DNA from: Tolypothrix bouteillei VB521301
GTDB lineage: Bacteria; Cyanobacteriota; Cyanobacteriia; Cyanobacteriales; Nostocaceae
Reading direction: 5' to 3'
Assembly (NCBI RefSeq): GCF_000760695.4
Contig: NZ_JHEG04000002.1
Location: 310,001 to 374,000, forward strand
DNA: 64,000 nucleotides
The translations under genes and the position numbers were made by a program. Under the pieces are notes generated by a model. It was not told the DNA's origin, searched no databases, and saw nothing but the letters and a program-made list of their open reading frames with translations. This document shows, one piece after another, positions 1 to 7,823 of the stretch (position 1 is its first letter; each line of letters begins with the position of its first letter).

Positions 1-226
1 ACCAGCGCTTACCACTATACTTTTTATCAACTACGGTTTCGGAACCATGAAGCGTAATGCACTTATTTTCTCTGTCACATCCTTGATAGGAGTCATCGCT
101 TCCCAAAGTAACCATCAATTCTCCAGCTTTGTAGTGAGATTTCTGAAGTTGTTGCGCGAGGGTTGGGGTAGCTATAGATATGCTGGCAAGAGCAAGAATG
201 CCTAGGGCAGTTAGTTTAAAATTCAT
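1..226 (-). CDS. Exported hypothetical protein, 3' part missing at window edge
   Basis: An open frame starts at an ATG on the minus strand (224-226) and stays open for 75 codons to the window edge, so the C-terminus is not seen. The N-terminus MNFKLTALGILALASISIA is a typical signal peptide with a likely cut after PTLA, giving an exported mature protein. The visible mature part contains two cysteines (CDRENKC) and no motif I recognise. The ATG is preceded by an AT-rich stretch without a clear Shine-Dalgarno. The function is unknown; only export is supported. Confidence 0.6.
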   Translation of the reverse strand, partial: MNFKLTALGILALASISIATPTLAQQLQKSHYKAGELMVTLGSDDSYQGCDRENKCITLHGSETVVDKKYSGKRW

Positions 227-350
227 AGTTAAAGTTTAAAAAGGTCTAAATTTAGAATTCCCAAAATCTCACGAAGAATTTCTGTTGTATGTAAACATAT
301 AGAAAACCCACCAGCGAGTCAGGATTCTCTTGTCAAAAGGAGCTGCTATC

Positions 351-2606
351 ATGTTGCGGAAGCCGAAAAAAAGTTGGACCCCTTCTCTTTGGGCTAGCCC
401 GAAACCCTTTGGCATTGGCGAGCAGTATCCGAATAACTACTGGGAAGTGTTTCGGGCCGTTTTGGAAAACGCTGACAACTTGCCTTATGCTTGGGAAATC
501 CTAAATAAAGGAGTTTGTGACGGTTGTGCCTTGGGAACAACGGGCATGAAAGATTGGACTGTAGATGGTATTCATGTTTGCAATGTCCGTTTGCGGTTGT
601 TACGTCTCAACACAATGCCAGCTCTTGACCCCAAACTTCTCGCAGATGTCTCTGAGTTAAAAAAGAAAAGCGGTGCTGAATTACAAGCTATGGGGCGGCT
701 TCCCTATCCCATGAAACGCGATCGCTCGGAAATTGGTTTCAGTCGCATCAGTTGGGATGAAGCTCTAAATTTGATTGCCAAGCGTATCCGAACCTCTACA
801 CCGGATCGCCTTGGTTTCTACTTCACCAGTCGGGGGACGGTTAATGAAACTTACTATGCCACCCAAAAAGCAGTGCGGGCAATGGGAACGAATAATCTTG
901 ACAATGCAGCCCGTATATGCCATTCCCCCAGTACCAACGCTTTGAAATCAACTATTGGAGTCGCTGCAACTACCTGTTCCTACAAAGACTGGATCGGAAC
1001 CGATTTGTTAGTCTTTATTGGTTCCAATGTCGCCAACAATCAACCGGTTACCGTGAAATATCTCCATTGGGCGAAAAAAGCGGGTACAAAAATAGTTGTT
1101 ATTAATACTTACCGCGAGCCGGGAATGGAACGCTACTGGGTACCATCAATTCCTGAAAGTGCTTTGTTTGGTACTAAGTTTGCTGAAGATTTCTTTTTGG
1201 TAAATATTGGCGGAGACATGGCGTTCTTAAATGGGACAATCAAGCACGCGATCGCCAATGGTTGGGTTGACGAGTCATTTATCAACAACTACACCACCAA
1301 CTTTGACGAACTCAAAGCGTTTCTCGCTACGCAGTCTTGGGAAGAACTCGAGCAAATTTCCGGTGCGACTCGCGAATCCATGTATACCTTTGCCAAAATG
1401 CTTGGCGAAGCAAACAAAGCTGTATTTGTCTGGAGTATGGGCATTACTCAACACGAGTGTGGTGAAGATAATGTCCGGGCAATTATCAATCTAGCTTTGA
1501 CTAAAGGATTTGTTGGTCGAGAGGGGTGTGGTTTGATGCCAATTCGGGGACACTCTGGAGTTCAAGGAGGTGCAGAAATGGGATGTTATGCCACCACTTT
1601 CCCAGGAGGAAGATCTATTACCTCAGAAAATGCAGCGTCTCTAGGTGAACTTTGGGGTTTTGAAGTTCCTACGACCAAGGGGTTAATTGCTTCTGAAATG
1701 ATTGATGCTGCTGCAGAAGGCAAATTAGATGTTTTGTTCTCTGTGGGTGGAAATTTTTTAGAGGTTCTACCAGAACCAAATTATGTGGAAAGTGCTTTAA
1801 AGCGCGTACCTCTGAGGGTTCACATGGATATTGTTGTATCCAAACAAATGCTTTTAGAATCAGACGAGACAGTGGTGATTTTACCAGCAACGACTCGTTA
1901 TGAAATCCCTGGGGGAGTTACAGAGACTAATACAGAACGACGTGTTATTTTTAGCCCGGAAATTCTCGGTTCCCGTATTGGGGAGGCGCGTCCGGAATGG
2001 GATGTGTTTTTGGAGTTAGCAAGGCGAGTACGTCCGGATTTAGCCGAGAAATTGCACTTCCAAAATACCAGTGCAATGCGCCAAGAGATTGCCAGAGTCA
2101 TTCCTCAATATGCGGGAATTCAACATTTGAAGGAAGCTGGCGACCAATTTCAGTATGGTGGAGCGCATCTGTGTTTTGGTTGGAACTTCCCAACTCCCGA
2201 TCGCAAGGCACGATTTTCTGTGCTGGCTCCTCAAGAACGAATGCTACCTGAGGGTTACTTCTGGGTGACAACGCGCCGTGGCAAGCAATTTAACAGCATG
2301 GTGCAAGAACGCAAGGATGCTATTACCGGAGCAGTGCGATCGGCTGTCCTTATGAATTGTGTGGATGCAGAGAAGTTGGGGCTTCAAGATGGGGATGAGG
2401 TGATACTGAAAAATGACATTGGTGAGTTTAGAGGACAGGTGTATATCGCACCCGTTACGCCGAGAAATCTGCAGATTCATTGGCCTGAAGGGAACGTGTT
2501 GTTAGATAAAAGCAAGCGATCGCCAGAAGTTGGGATTCCTGATTATAACGCTGTTGTGCATTTGGAAAAGGTGTCAAGGGGTAGTTTTGCTAAAGAATCG
2601 CTATAA
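351..2606 (+). CDS. FdhF/YdeP-family molybdopterin oxidoreductase
   Basis: A 751-residue catalytic subunit of the molybdopterin oxidoreductase superfamily, closest in pattern to the FdhF/YdeP group (formate-dehydrogenase-alpha-like). Near the N-terminus, C56-x2-C59 and C77 could hold part of an Fe-S cluster. The segment ARICHSPSTNAL places a Cys where FdhF carries its Sec/Cys molybdenum ligand. IRGHSGVQGGAEMGC and the C-terminal TRRGKQFNSM segment are typical of the cofactor-binding domains. No signal peptide, so it is probably cytoplasmic. I chose ATG 351 rather than the upstream TTG 330 because AAGGAG at 336-341 sits 9 nt before it. The gene stands alone with no redox partner beside it. The natural substrate of YdeP-type enzymes is not established and I do not assign one. 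Confidence 0.85.
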   Translation: MLRKPKKSWTPSLWASPKPFGIGEQYPNNYWEVFRAVLENADNLPYAWEILNKGVCDGCALGTTGMKDWTVDGIHVCNVRLRLLRLNTMPALDPKLLADVSELKKKSGAELQAMGRLPYPMKRDRSEIGFSRISWDEALNLIAKRIRTSTPDRLGFYFTSRGTVNETYYATQKAVRAMGTNNLDNAARICHSPSTNALKSTIGVAATTCSYKDWIGTDLLVFIGSNVANNQPVTVKYLHWAKKAGTKIVVINTYREPGMERYWVPSIPESALFGTKFAEDFFLVNIGGDMAFLNGTIKHAIANGWVDESFINNYTTNFDELKAFLATQSWEELEQISGATRESMYTFAKMLGEANKAVFVWSMGITQHECGEDNVRAIINLALTKGFVGREGCGLMPIRGHSGVQGGAEMGCYATTFPGGRSITSENAASLGELWGFEVPTTKGLIASEMIDAAAEGKLDVLFSVGGNFLEVLPEPNYVESALKRVPLRVHMDIVVSKQMLLESDETVVILPATTRYEIPGGVTETNTERRVIFSPEILGSRIGEARPEWDVFLELARRVRPDLAEKLHFQNTSAMRQEIARVIPQYAGIQHLKEAGDQFQYGGAHLCFGWNFPTPDRKARFSVLAPQERMLPEGYFWVTTRRGKQFNSMVQERKDAITGAVRSAVLMNCVDAEKLGLQDGDEVILKNDIGEFRGQVYIAPVTPRNLQIHWPEGNVLLDKSKRSPEVGIPDYNAVVHLEKVSRGSFAKESL

Positions 2607-2654
2607 TCAAGGCAGTATCAAAGTTAAACGACGCTTGCTATCAATAAGTTTTTT

Positions 2655-2709
2655 GGTCATCGGCTAATAGCTAATGGTCAAAAAGCAATTAGCTATTAGC
2701 CATTAGCTA
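2655..2709. repeat. Heptamer repeat cluster forming a hairpin (TAGCTAT/TAGCCAT type)
   Basis: GCTAATAGCTAAT (2663-2675) and ATTAGCTATTAGC (2688-2700) are perfect 13-bp inverted arms around a 12-nt loop, followed by further TAGCCAT heptamers. It lies just after the oxidoreductase gene and could end its transcript, but there is no U-tract. A near copy lies at 59305-59345 and related heptamers at 12740, 16471 and 37291. Confidence 0.75.
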
Positions 2710-2774
2710 TCCTAAATCATTTCTAAGAAACTGGTATTTTTAGTATAATTTAATACTATAAAGACACGGGTTTG

Positions 2775-2803
2775 TTTACACTGACTTTCATAAACTCTAT
2801 AAT
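2775..2803 (+). promoter_or_regulatory. Sigma-70-type promoter of the TetR gene
   Basis: TTTACA at 2775-2780 and TATAAT at 2798-2803 are separated by 17 bp, close to consensus. The expected start near 2810 lies inside the palindromic operator candidate and leaves only a ~20-nt leader before ATG 2830. Confidence 0.65.
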
Positions 2804-2822
2804 GTAAGTTAGTACTTACATT
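2801..2822. promoter_or_regulatory. Candidate TetR operator, perfect 9-bp palindrome arms
   Basis: AATGTAAGT (2801-2809), spacer TAGT, ACTTACATT (2814-2822): a perfect inverted repeat overlapping the -10 box and probable start site of the regulator gene. Position and symmetry fit an autoregulatory operator of the adjacent TetR protein. Binding is inferred. Confidence 0.65.
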
Positions 2823-2829
2823 AATTATT

Positions 2830-3465
2830 ATGAGCCGAACGAGTAGAGGCGTAACAGAAACCCGCGATCGCCTTTTAAAAGCTGCTATTGAAGTCTTCTC
2901 CACAAAAGGATACGTTGGAGCGTCAACCCGTGAAATTGCTCGGGTTGCAGATGTGACTGAAGTGACATTATTTCGCCACTTTCAAAGCAAAGAGCACCTT
3001 CTGGGTGAAGTTGCACAGCGTATTACAGCACTACAAGCGGAAGCCTTAACGCATCAAAACGAGTGGACTTACGATTTAAGTCGCGATCTTCTATATTATG
3101 CACAGATCTACGACGAGATGCTGGAGGAGTATGAAGCATTATTTCGGATGTTTATTGGTGAAGGTCAAAGACATCCAACAGAAGCAATCAAAGTGCTTCA
3201 GCAATCGGTTTTACCCCTACGTGAACAACTAATTTCCTATCTGCAAGTCTGTGTTGAACGGGGTTGTGTTCGTCCTGATGTTGACTTGCCAATGGCAGTG
3301 GATCAATTGACCGGAATGCTTCTGTCTGGGATGATTCGCCGTCATGTTTCCCAAGTTAACCGAGGCTACAGCCGCGAAAAATACATTGAAGGATGTGTAG
3401 ATTTATTTGTGAGGGGAGTTAGCACAGCTAAGTCTTCTGTCAGTCAGACTTCGTCTCCTAGATGA
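2830..3465 (+). CDS. TetR/AcrR-family transcriptional regulator
   Basis: A 211-residue TetR-family repressor. The N-terminal DNA-binding domain is clear: TRDRLLKAAIEVFSTKGY, then the helix-turn-helix around ASTREIARVADVTEVTLFRHF (residues ~28-50). The rest is a variable all-helical ligand-binding and dimerisation domain. ATG 2830 gives the standard N-terminal spacing, although there is no Shine-Dalgarno in the very short leader. The stop overlaps the start of the downstream MFS transporter frame (ATGA), so the two are probably co-transcribed. This is the classical arrangement of a drug-efflux pump controlled by its own TetR repressor. The inducer cannot be read from the sequence. Confidence 0.9.
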   Translation: MSRTSRGVTETRDRLLKAAIEVFSTKGYVGASTREIARVADVTEVTLFRHFQSKEHLLGEVAQRITALQAEALTHQNEWTYDLSRDLLYYAQIYDEMLEEYEALFRMFIGEGQRHPTEAIKVLQQSVLPLREQLISYLQVCVERGCVRPDVDLPMAVDQLTGMLLSGMIRRHVSQVNRGYSREKYIEGCVDLFVRGVSTAKSSVSQTSSPR

Positions 3466-5168
3466 ACGTTTCCGATAATTGTGTAAGTTTGGCGCTAAAT
3501 TCTATTATCTCTGTCTGGGAGTACTCATCATCTACGATGTCAAGCACCGCTCGTGAACCGGAACGATCGCATTCCAAGCGCTCGAAACCATCGTCACAAT
3601 CCACTTATGATACAGCCGGGTATGTCCAAGGATCGCTCAAGTGGGCGATCGCCCTAACGGCTTCCCTAGGAGCCATTCTAGAAGTTATTGATACCAGCAT
3701 TGTGAACGTTGCTTTGACGGATATGCAAGCAACTTTAGGAGCAACCGTGACCGAGATTGGTTGGGTTGTCACGGGTTATGCGATCGCCAACGTTGTCCTG
3801 ATTCCCCTTTCCGCTTGGTTGGGAGACTTCTTCGGAAAGAAAACCTACTTCATCTTTTCTATGGTTGGGTTCACAATTGCCTCCGCGATCTGCGGTCTAT
3901 CGATTAATCTGCCGATGCTGGTGGTGGCGCGAATTATTCAAGGCTTATGCGGAGGTGGACTCCTAGCGAAAGCGCAAGCAATTCTGTTTGAGACTTTTCC
4001 TCCAGCAGAACAGGGGATGGCACAATCTGTGTTTGGGGTTGGGGTCATTGCGGGACCAGCCATCGGTCCGACTTTGGGCGGTTATCTAACCGATACCTTA
4101 GGCTGGCGCTGGATTTTCTTTATTAATTTGCCTGTAGGTATTGTCGCCACGATGATGGCGATCGCCTTCCTCAGACCTGATTCAACGCAACGCACCCGAA
4201 GTCAGAAGACAGTAGACTGGGCAGGAATTATATTACTGTGTATTACAGTAGGCAGTCTGCAGGCGTTTTTGGAAGAAGGAGAAAGAGACGACTGGTTTGA
4301 ATCGAGTTTCATTACGACACTGGCGATCGCGGCGGTCGTGGGGCTCGTTCTGTTTATCTGGCGGGAACTCAGCGCGAAATCACCAGCCGTTGACTTGCGA
4401 GTCTTGCGATATAAATCCCTAGCAGCCGGTAGCCTTTACTCCGGTATTTTGGGTATGGGACTCTACGGAGCCTTATTTGCCGTACCATTATTTGCTCAAG
4501 GTGTACTGGGTTTTTCAGCAACACAAACTGGATGGTTACTTGCTCCGGGTGCTTTAGCTTCTGCCATCATGATGATTTTACTGGGCAAAATATCGTCTAA
4601 GGTAGATGCCCGCATTCTAATTGGGCTAGGAGCCGTTGGAACTACAGCAGTCATGTTCGATTTGGCAAAAATCACGCCTCAAACCGGAACTGACGACTTG
4701 TTCTTACCTCTAATTTTGCGGGGCGCAACCACCGTTTTGATGTTTTTGCCCTTGAGTTTGGCAACACTAGGTTCTATTCCCAAACAAGATGTATCGGCTG
4801 GATCGGGTTTCTATAATTTAACCCGTCAATTGGGCGGTAGTATTGGCATTGCCATTCTAACGACGTTACTGGCTCAAAGAGAAGCTTTTCACCGAGCAAT
4901 GTTGTTAACAAACTTAACGCCTTATGATTCACAGACGAGTGAGAGGCTCAATGCTCTGACACAACTGTTTCAGAGTCGAGGTGCGGATGCAGCAACCGCA
5001 CAACAACAAGCGCTCGCCTCGCTCTCCCAATTGGTTAATACTCAAGCAGCTGTTCTCTCCTATGCAGATATTTTTCGCTTTGTTGGTATTGTCTTTCTCT
5101 GCTCGCTACCATTACTGCTGTTTCTCGGAAAGGGAGGAGCTCGATCTCAAGTACCCAACGCTCATTAA
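3462..5168 (+). CDS. DHA2-family MFS drug exporter (EmrB/QacA type)
   Basis: A 568-residue major facilitator of the 14-helix DHA2 subfamily, a proton-driven multidrug exporter of the inner membrane. Diagnostic segments are LEVIDTSIVNVALTDMQ in helix 1, WVVTGYAIANVVLIPLSAWLGDFFGKK (motif A region), RIIQGLCGGGLL, and motif C-like GVIAGPAIGPTLGGYL, followed by LGWRWIFFINLPVG. The frame begins with an ATG that overlaps the tetR stop by 4 nt, suggesting translational coupling. ATG 3537 (MSSTAREPERS) is an alternative start that would remove a 25-residue hydrophilic tail. Long-loop residues near the C-terminus (TSERLNALTQLFQSRGADAA) are typical of the family. The substrate is unknown. Confidence 0.9.
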   Translation: MNVSDNCVSLALNSIISVWEYSSSTMSSTAREPERSHSKRSKPSSQSTYDTAGYVQGSLKWAIALTASLGAILEVIDTSIVNVALTDMQATLGATVTEIGWVVTGYAIANVVLIPLSAWLGDFFGKKTYFIFSMVGFTIASAICGLSINLPMLVVARIIQGLCGGGLLAKAQAILFETFPPAEQGMAQSVFGVGVIAGPAIGPTLGGYLTDTLGWRWIFFINLPVGIVATMMAIAFLRPDSTQRTRSQKTVDWAGIILLCITVGSLQAFLEEGERDDWFESSFITTLAIAAVVGLVLFIWRELSAKSPAVDLRVLRYKSLAAGSLYSGILGMGLYGALFAVPLFAQGVLGFSATQTGWLLAPGALASAIMMILLGKISSKVDARILIGLGAVGTTAVMFDLAKITPQTGTDDLFLPLILRGATTVLMFLPLSLATLGSIPKQDVSAGSGFYNLTRQLGGSIGIAILTTLLAQREAFHRAMLLTNLTPYDSQTSERLNALTQLFQSRGADAATAQQQALASLSQLVNTQAAVLSYADIFRFVGIVFLCSLPLLLFLGKGGARSQVPNAH

Positions 5169-5343
5169 AGGATTTCCAAGAAATAAATTATCTTTCTTGT
5201 GGGACAGCCGTCCTCGCCCGTTGGCTGGTTTGTAGCATCGCAACCCTTTGGCTAAAAAACCCGCCAATCATGCATGATATAAAAGAAGACCCGTTTCAGA
5301 ACTAAAAATTTTCGTCCGAGTTTAACACCATTAATGAGGTTTT

Positions 5344-5769
5344 ATGAACAAAGAAGATTTGATGCGGTTGGCTTTAGAGGAAGCAAAAAAGGGTGATGCG
5401 CCCTATGGAGCGATCGCTGTAAAAGACGACCGAGTTATTGCAAAGGCTTACAATACTGTGAAGCAAGACAGCGATCCTTCTGCACACGCAGAGATTAATG
5501 TTATACGAAAATTAACTGCTAGTCTTAAAAACCCTTCTCTAGAAGGTTATACCATTTATACAACAGGTGAACCTTGCCCGATGTGTGCCACTGCTTGTGT
5601 ATGGGCTGGTGTCTCGCAAATTATTTATGGCGCGTCTATTGAAGATTTAATCTCGGCCAATCAATCTCAGATTAATATATCTTGTGAAGAAGTCATTGCT
5701 AAGAGCTTTAGACAAATTCAGGTCACAAAAGGTATTTTAAGGGAGGAATGTATCAAGTTGTTTAGTTAG
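5344..5769 (+). CDS. Nucleoside/base deaminase, CDA fold
   Basis: A 141-residue zinc-dependent deaminase of the cytidine-deaminase superfamily. The zinc and catalytic motifs are intact: HAE (in [13 protein letters not shown]) and PCPMC (in [14 protein letters not shown]). The [11 protein letters not shown] segment resembles guanine deaminase and TadA-like enzymes. Length and sequence fit a free base or nucleoside deaminase (guanine or cytosine) better than tRNA-specific TadA, but substrate choice is not certain. A TGAGGT element at ~5335 precedes the ATG. The gene converges on the response regulator gene, and their 3' ends overlap by 8 bp (5762-5769). Confidence 0.85.
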   Translation: MNKEDLMRLALEEAKKGDAPYGAIAVKDDRVIAKAYNTVKQDSDPSAHAEINVIRKLTASLKNPSLEGYTIYTTGEPCPMCATACVWAGVSQIIYGASIEDLISANQSQINISCEEVIAKSFRQIQVTKGILREECIKLFS

Positions 5770-6424
5770 TTGTTTCGTGGTTGAGATAGGGTAAAAACGA
5801 ATTAGCACAAATGGCTGCTTGAGTGCGATCGCGTAAATTCAATCGGTTTAAAATATTGGTGACGTGGTTCTTGACAGTTCCTTCTGAGATGAAAAGTTGT
5901 TGAGCAATCTCTCGGTTACTAGCACCAGTCGCAATTAACCGCAAAACCTCTTTTTCTCTGGGAGTCAGTTCAACCAAGCCAGATGGTAAAGGTTGGGTTG
6001 TATTCACCGGAGGAACTTGAGAGAGAAGTTTTTTAACGATCCCAGGTCCTAATTGAGTATAACCTTTGTGAACGGCACGAATAGCAAAAGCAAGTTCCTC
6101 AGAGGGAGTATCTTTCAGTAAATAACCCGTTGCTCCATTTTGCAATGCTGCTTTCACATATTCATCATCGTCAAATGTTGTAAGTACTAAAACTTTGACT
6201 TGAGTAAAACGATTTTTTATTTCTCTTGTAGCTGCAACTCCATCCATAATTGGCATTCTAATATCCATCAGGACTACATCTGGATGTAATTCTTCTATTA
6301 AGCATAGTGCCACTTCACCGTTTTCTGCCTCTCCCACAATTTCTAAATCTTCTTCTAATTCCAACAATGCCTTTAATCCTTGGCGGATTAAATTTTGGTC
6401 ATCTGCTAGTAAAACTTTAATCAT
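5762..6424 (-). CDS. NarL/FixJ-family response regulator
   Basis: A 220-residue two-component response regulator. The receiver domain (residues 1-~120) has the acidic pair DD8-9, the phospho-acceptor D54 in [13 protein letters not shown], and the conserved Lys in TGYLLKD. The C-terminal LuxR-type HTH (~residues 150-210) reads [25 protein letters not shown] followed by [16 protein letters not shown]. It lies 32 bp downstream of its partner histidine kinase on the same strand, so the two form a pair and probably an operon. The spacer between them is filled by ATAATTC-type heptamer repeats. The target genes are not evident. Confidence 0.92.
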   Translation of the reverse strand: MIKVLLADDQNLIRQGLKALLELEEDLEIVGEAENGEVALCLIEELHPDVVLMDIRMPIMDGVAATREIKNRFTQVKVLVLTTFDDDEYVKAALQNGATGYLLKDTPSEELAFAIRAVHKGYTQLGPGIVKKLLSQVPPVNTTQPLPSGLVELTPREKEVLRLIATGASNREIAQQLFISEGTVKNHVTNILNRLNLRDRTQAAICANSFLPYLNHETTN

Positions 6425-6490
6425 AGAATTATGAATTATAAATTATGAATTATGAGTTATGAAGATTTTGAAAATTCATAATTCATAATT
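6425..6490. repeat. ATAATTC/GAATTAT heptamer repeat between kinase and regulator
   Basis: Repeats of GAATTAT and then ATAATTC occupy the 32-bp gap and run into the 3' end of the kinase gene, forming an AT-rich hairpin. The same family occurs at 18588-18662 and 35654-35742. Confidence 0.7.
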
Positions 6491-7671
6491 GTTACTGTAA
6501 TAGTACAACCGCTACCAGGAGCAGATTGAATATGAAAATGACCTCCCAATGCCAAAGTGCGATCGCGCATACTTTTTAATCCGAATCCTGTGGTATTTTG
6601 CGTCAAATCAAACCCCAACCCGTTATCTTGAATCTTGAGCTGTAGACTGTTATCGGTCGCAATTAGTTCCAGTTTAACTTCTGTTGCTTTTGCGTGTTTG
6701 TAAATATTTGTCAATGATTCTTGAATAATTCGATAAATAGGTGTACTCATTTCAATAGGAACAGAATAGGGCAATTGGATGTGACAAATAGGGGTAATAC
6801 TCGTAGAACGTTGAAGATTTTCTACTAGCCCTAAAATAGCTTGTTCCAAGGATTGTTCTTGTAAAGGATGAGAACGCATAGTAGAAACTGATTGACGCAC
6901 ATCTTGTAAAGCGCTACTTCCCAATTCCTTTGCCCTTGCTAAAAAAGTTTTTGCCTTTTCCGGGTTAGATTGCCATAGCTTTAAAGCTGTTTCCAATTGC
7001 AAGTTTAAAGCTGTAAGAGAGTGTCCCAAAGAATCGTGTATTTCACGAGCAATACGGTTGCGTTCTTCTAAAGTAGCTTGGTTTTCAATTCGTAACGCAT
7101 ACTGACGGAGTTTTTCATTCGCAATCGCCAGTTTTTCTCGACTTTGTCGTTCTGACAAAACTGCATTCATCAATAGCAAAATAAAAACAAGAATTAACCC
7201 GAAGACAAGTACAAAACTTAAAGTAAAAAACCAAAAGCGCTCCTGCGCCATTGGTGACACTGCTATCCGCTCTAACCGACGTCTGAATGTCAGTAAAAAT
7301 AAGATAAATGATAGACTTGCACTGATCAAACGACCGGGTAGTTGAAAAATCAAACAACTACGAGTCACGAAAATGAGGTAAGGAAAGGGAAAAAGCCGAG
7401 CCGTTCTTCCACTAAAAAAACCAATAATTAAAATTAAGCAAATTTCTATAGATGTATAAAGTATTTTTGTGAATTTATGACCTGTGGGTAGATATAATCC
7501 CATTAAGCCAAAGATAATTAAACTGCAAATTGTCAGTTCTGGAAATTGCTTGGGGTAACGATAGACAGGAAATGGCATAACAGCTGTAAAAACAGCGAAT
7601 AGCAGCAAAACCCACTCCAAATAAAGCAAAAATCGAAAAGGATGATTTTTGAACTGAATTGAACGGTTCAT
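6457..7671 (-). CDS. Membrane sensor histidine kinase, HisKA_3 (NarX/DesK) type
   Basis: A 404-residue membrane histidine kinase. Residues ~12-170 contain about five or six hydrophobic segments (e.g. LLYLEWVLLLFAVFTAVM and FTLSFVLVFGLILVFILLL). A short coiled-coil linker follows, then the HisKA_3 dimerisation and phosphoacceptor motif EERNRIAREIHDSLGHSLTA with H212, and a C-terminal HATPase domain with N-box YRIIQESLTNIYKHA and G-boxes IQDNGLGFD and GFGLKSMRDR. This class pairs with NarL-type regulators, matching the gene directly downstream. There is no large periplasmic domain, so it probably senses a membrane or intracellular cue, as DesK does. The signal is unknown. Confidence 0.92.
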   Translation of the reverse strand: MNRSIQFKNHPFRFLLYLEWVLLLFAVFTAVMPFPVYRYPKQFPELTICSLIIFGLMGLYLPTGHKFTKILYTSIEICLILIIGFFSGRTARLFPFPYLIFVTRSCLIFQLPGRLISASLSFILFLLTFRRRLERIAVSPMAQERFWFFTLSFVLVFGLILVFILLLMNAVLSERQSREKLAIANEKLRQYALRIENQATLEERNRIAREIHDSLGHSLTALNLQLETALKLWQSNPEKAKTFLARAKELGSSALQDVRQSVSTMRSHPLQEQSLEQAILGLVENLQRSTSITPICHIQLPYSVPIEMSTPIYRIIQESLTNIYKHAKATEVKLELIATDNSLQLKIQDNGLGFDLTQNTTGFGLKSMRDRTLALGGHFHIQSAPGSGCTITVTIMNYEFSKSS

Positions 7672-7823
7672 AGTTATACTATTTATATTTGGGATTGAAA
7701 AAGAATCGTGTCAGTAACTTAATTTTACCCAACTACCTGTCGCATCCTTTTTTCAAATCTGTATGAGTTGTGGGTTGTTAGTTGTTCATCAGCGAATTCC
7801 CCATCTGAAATCTAAAGTTATTC

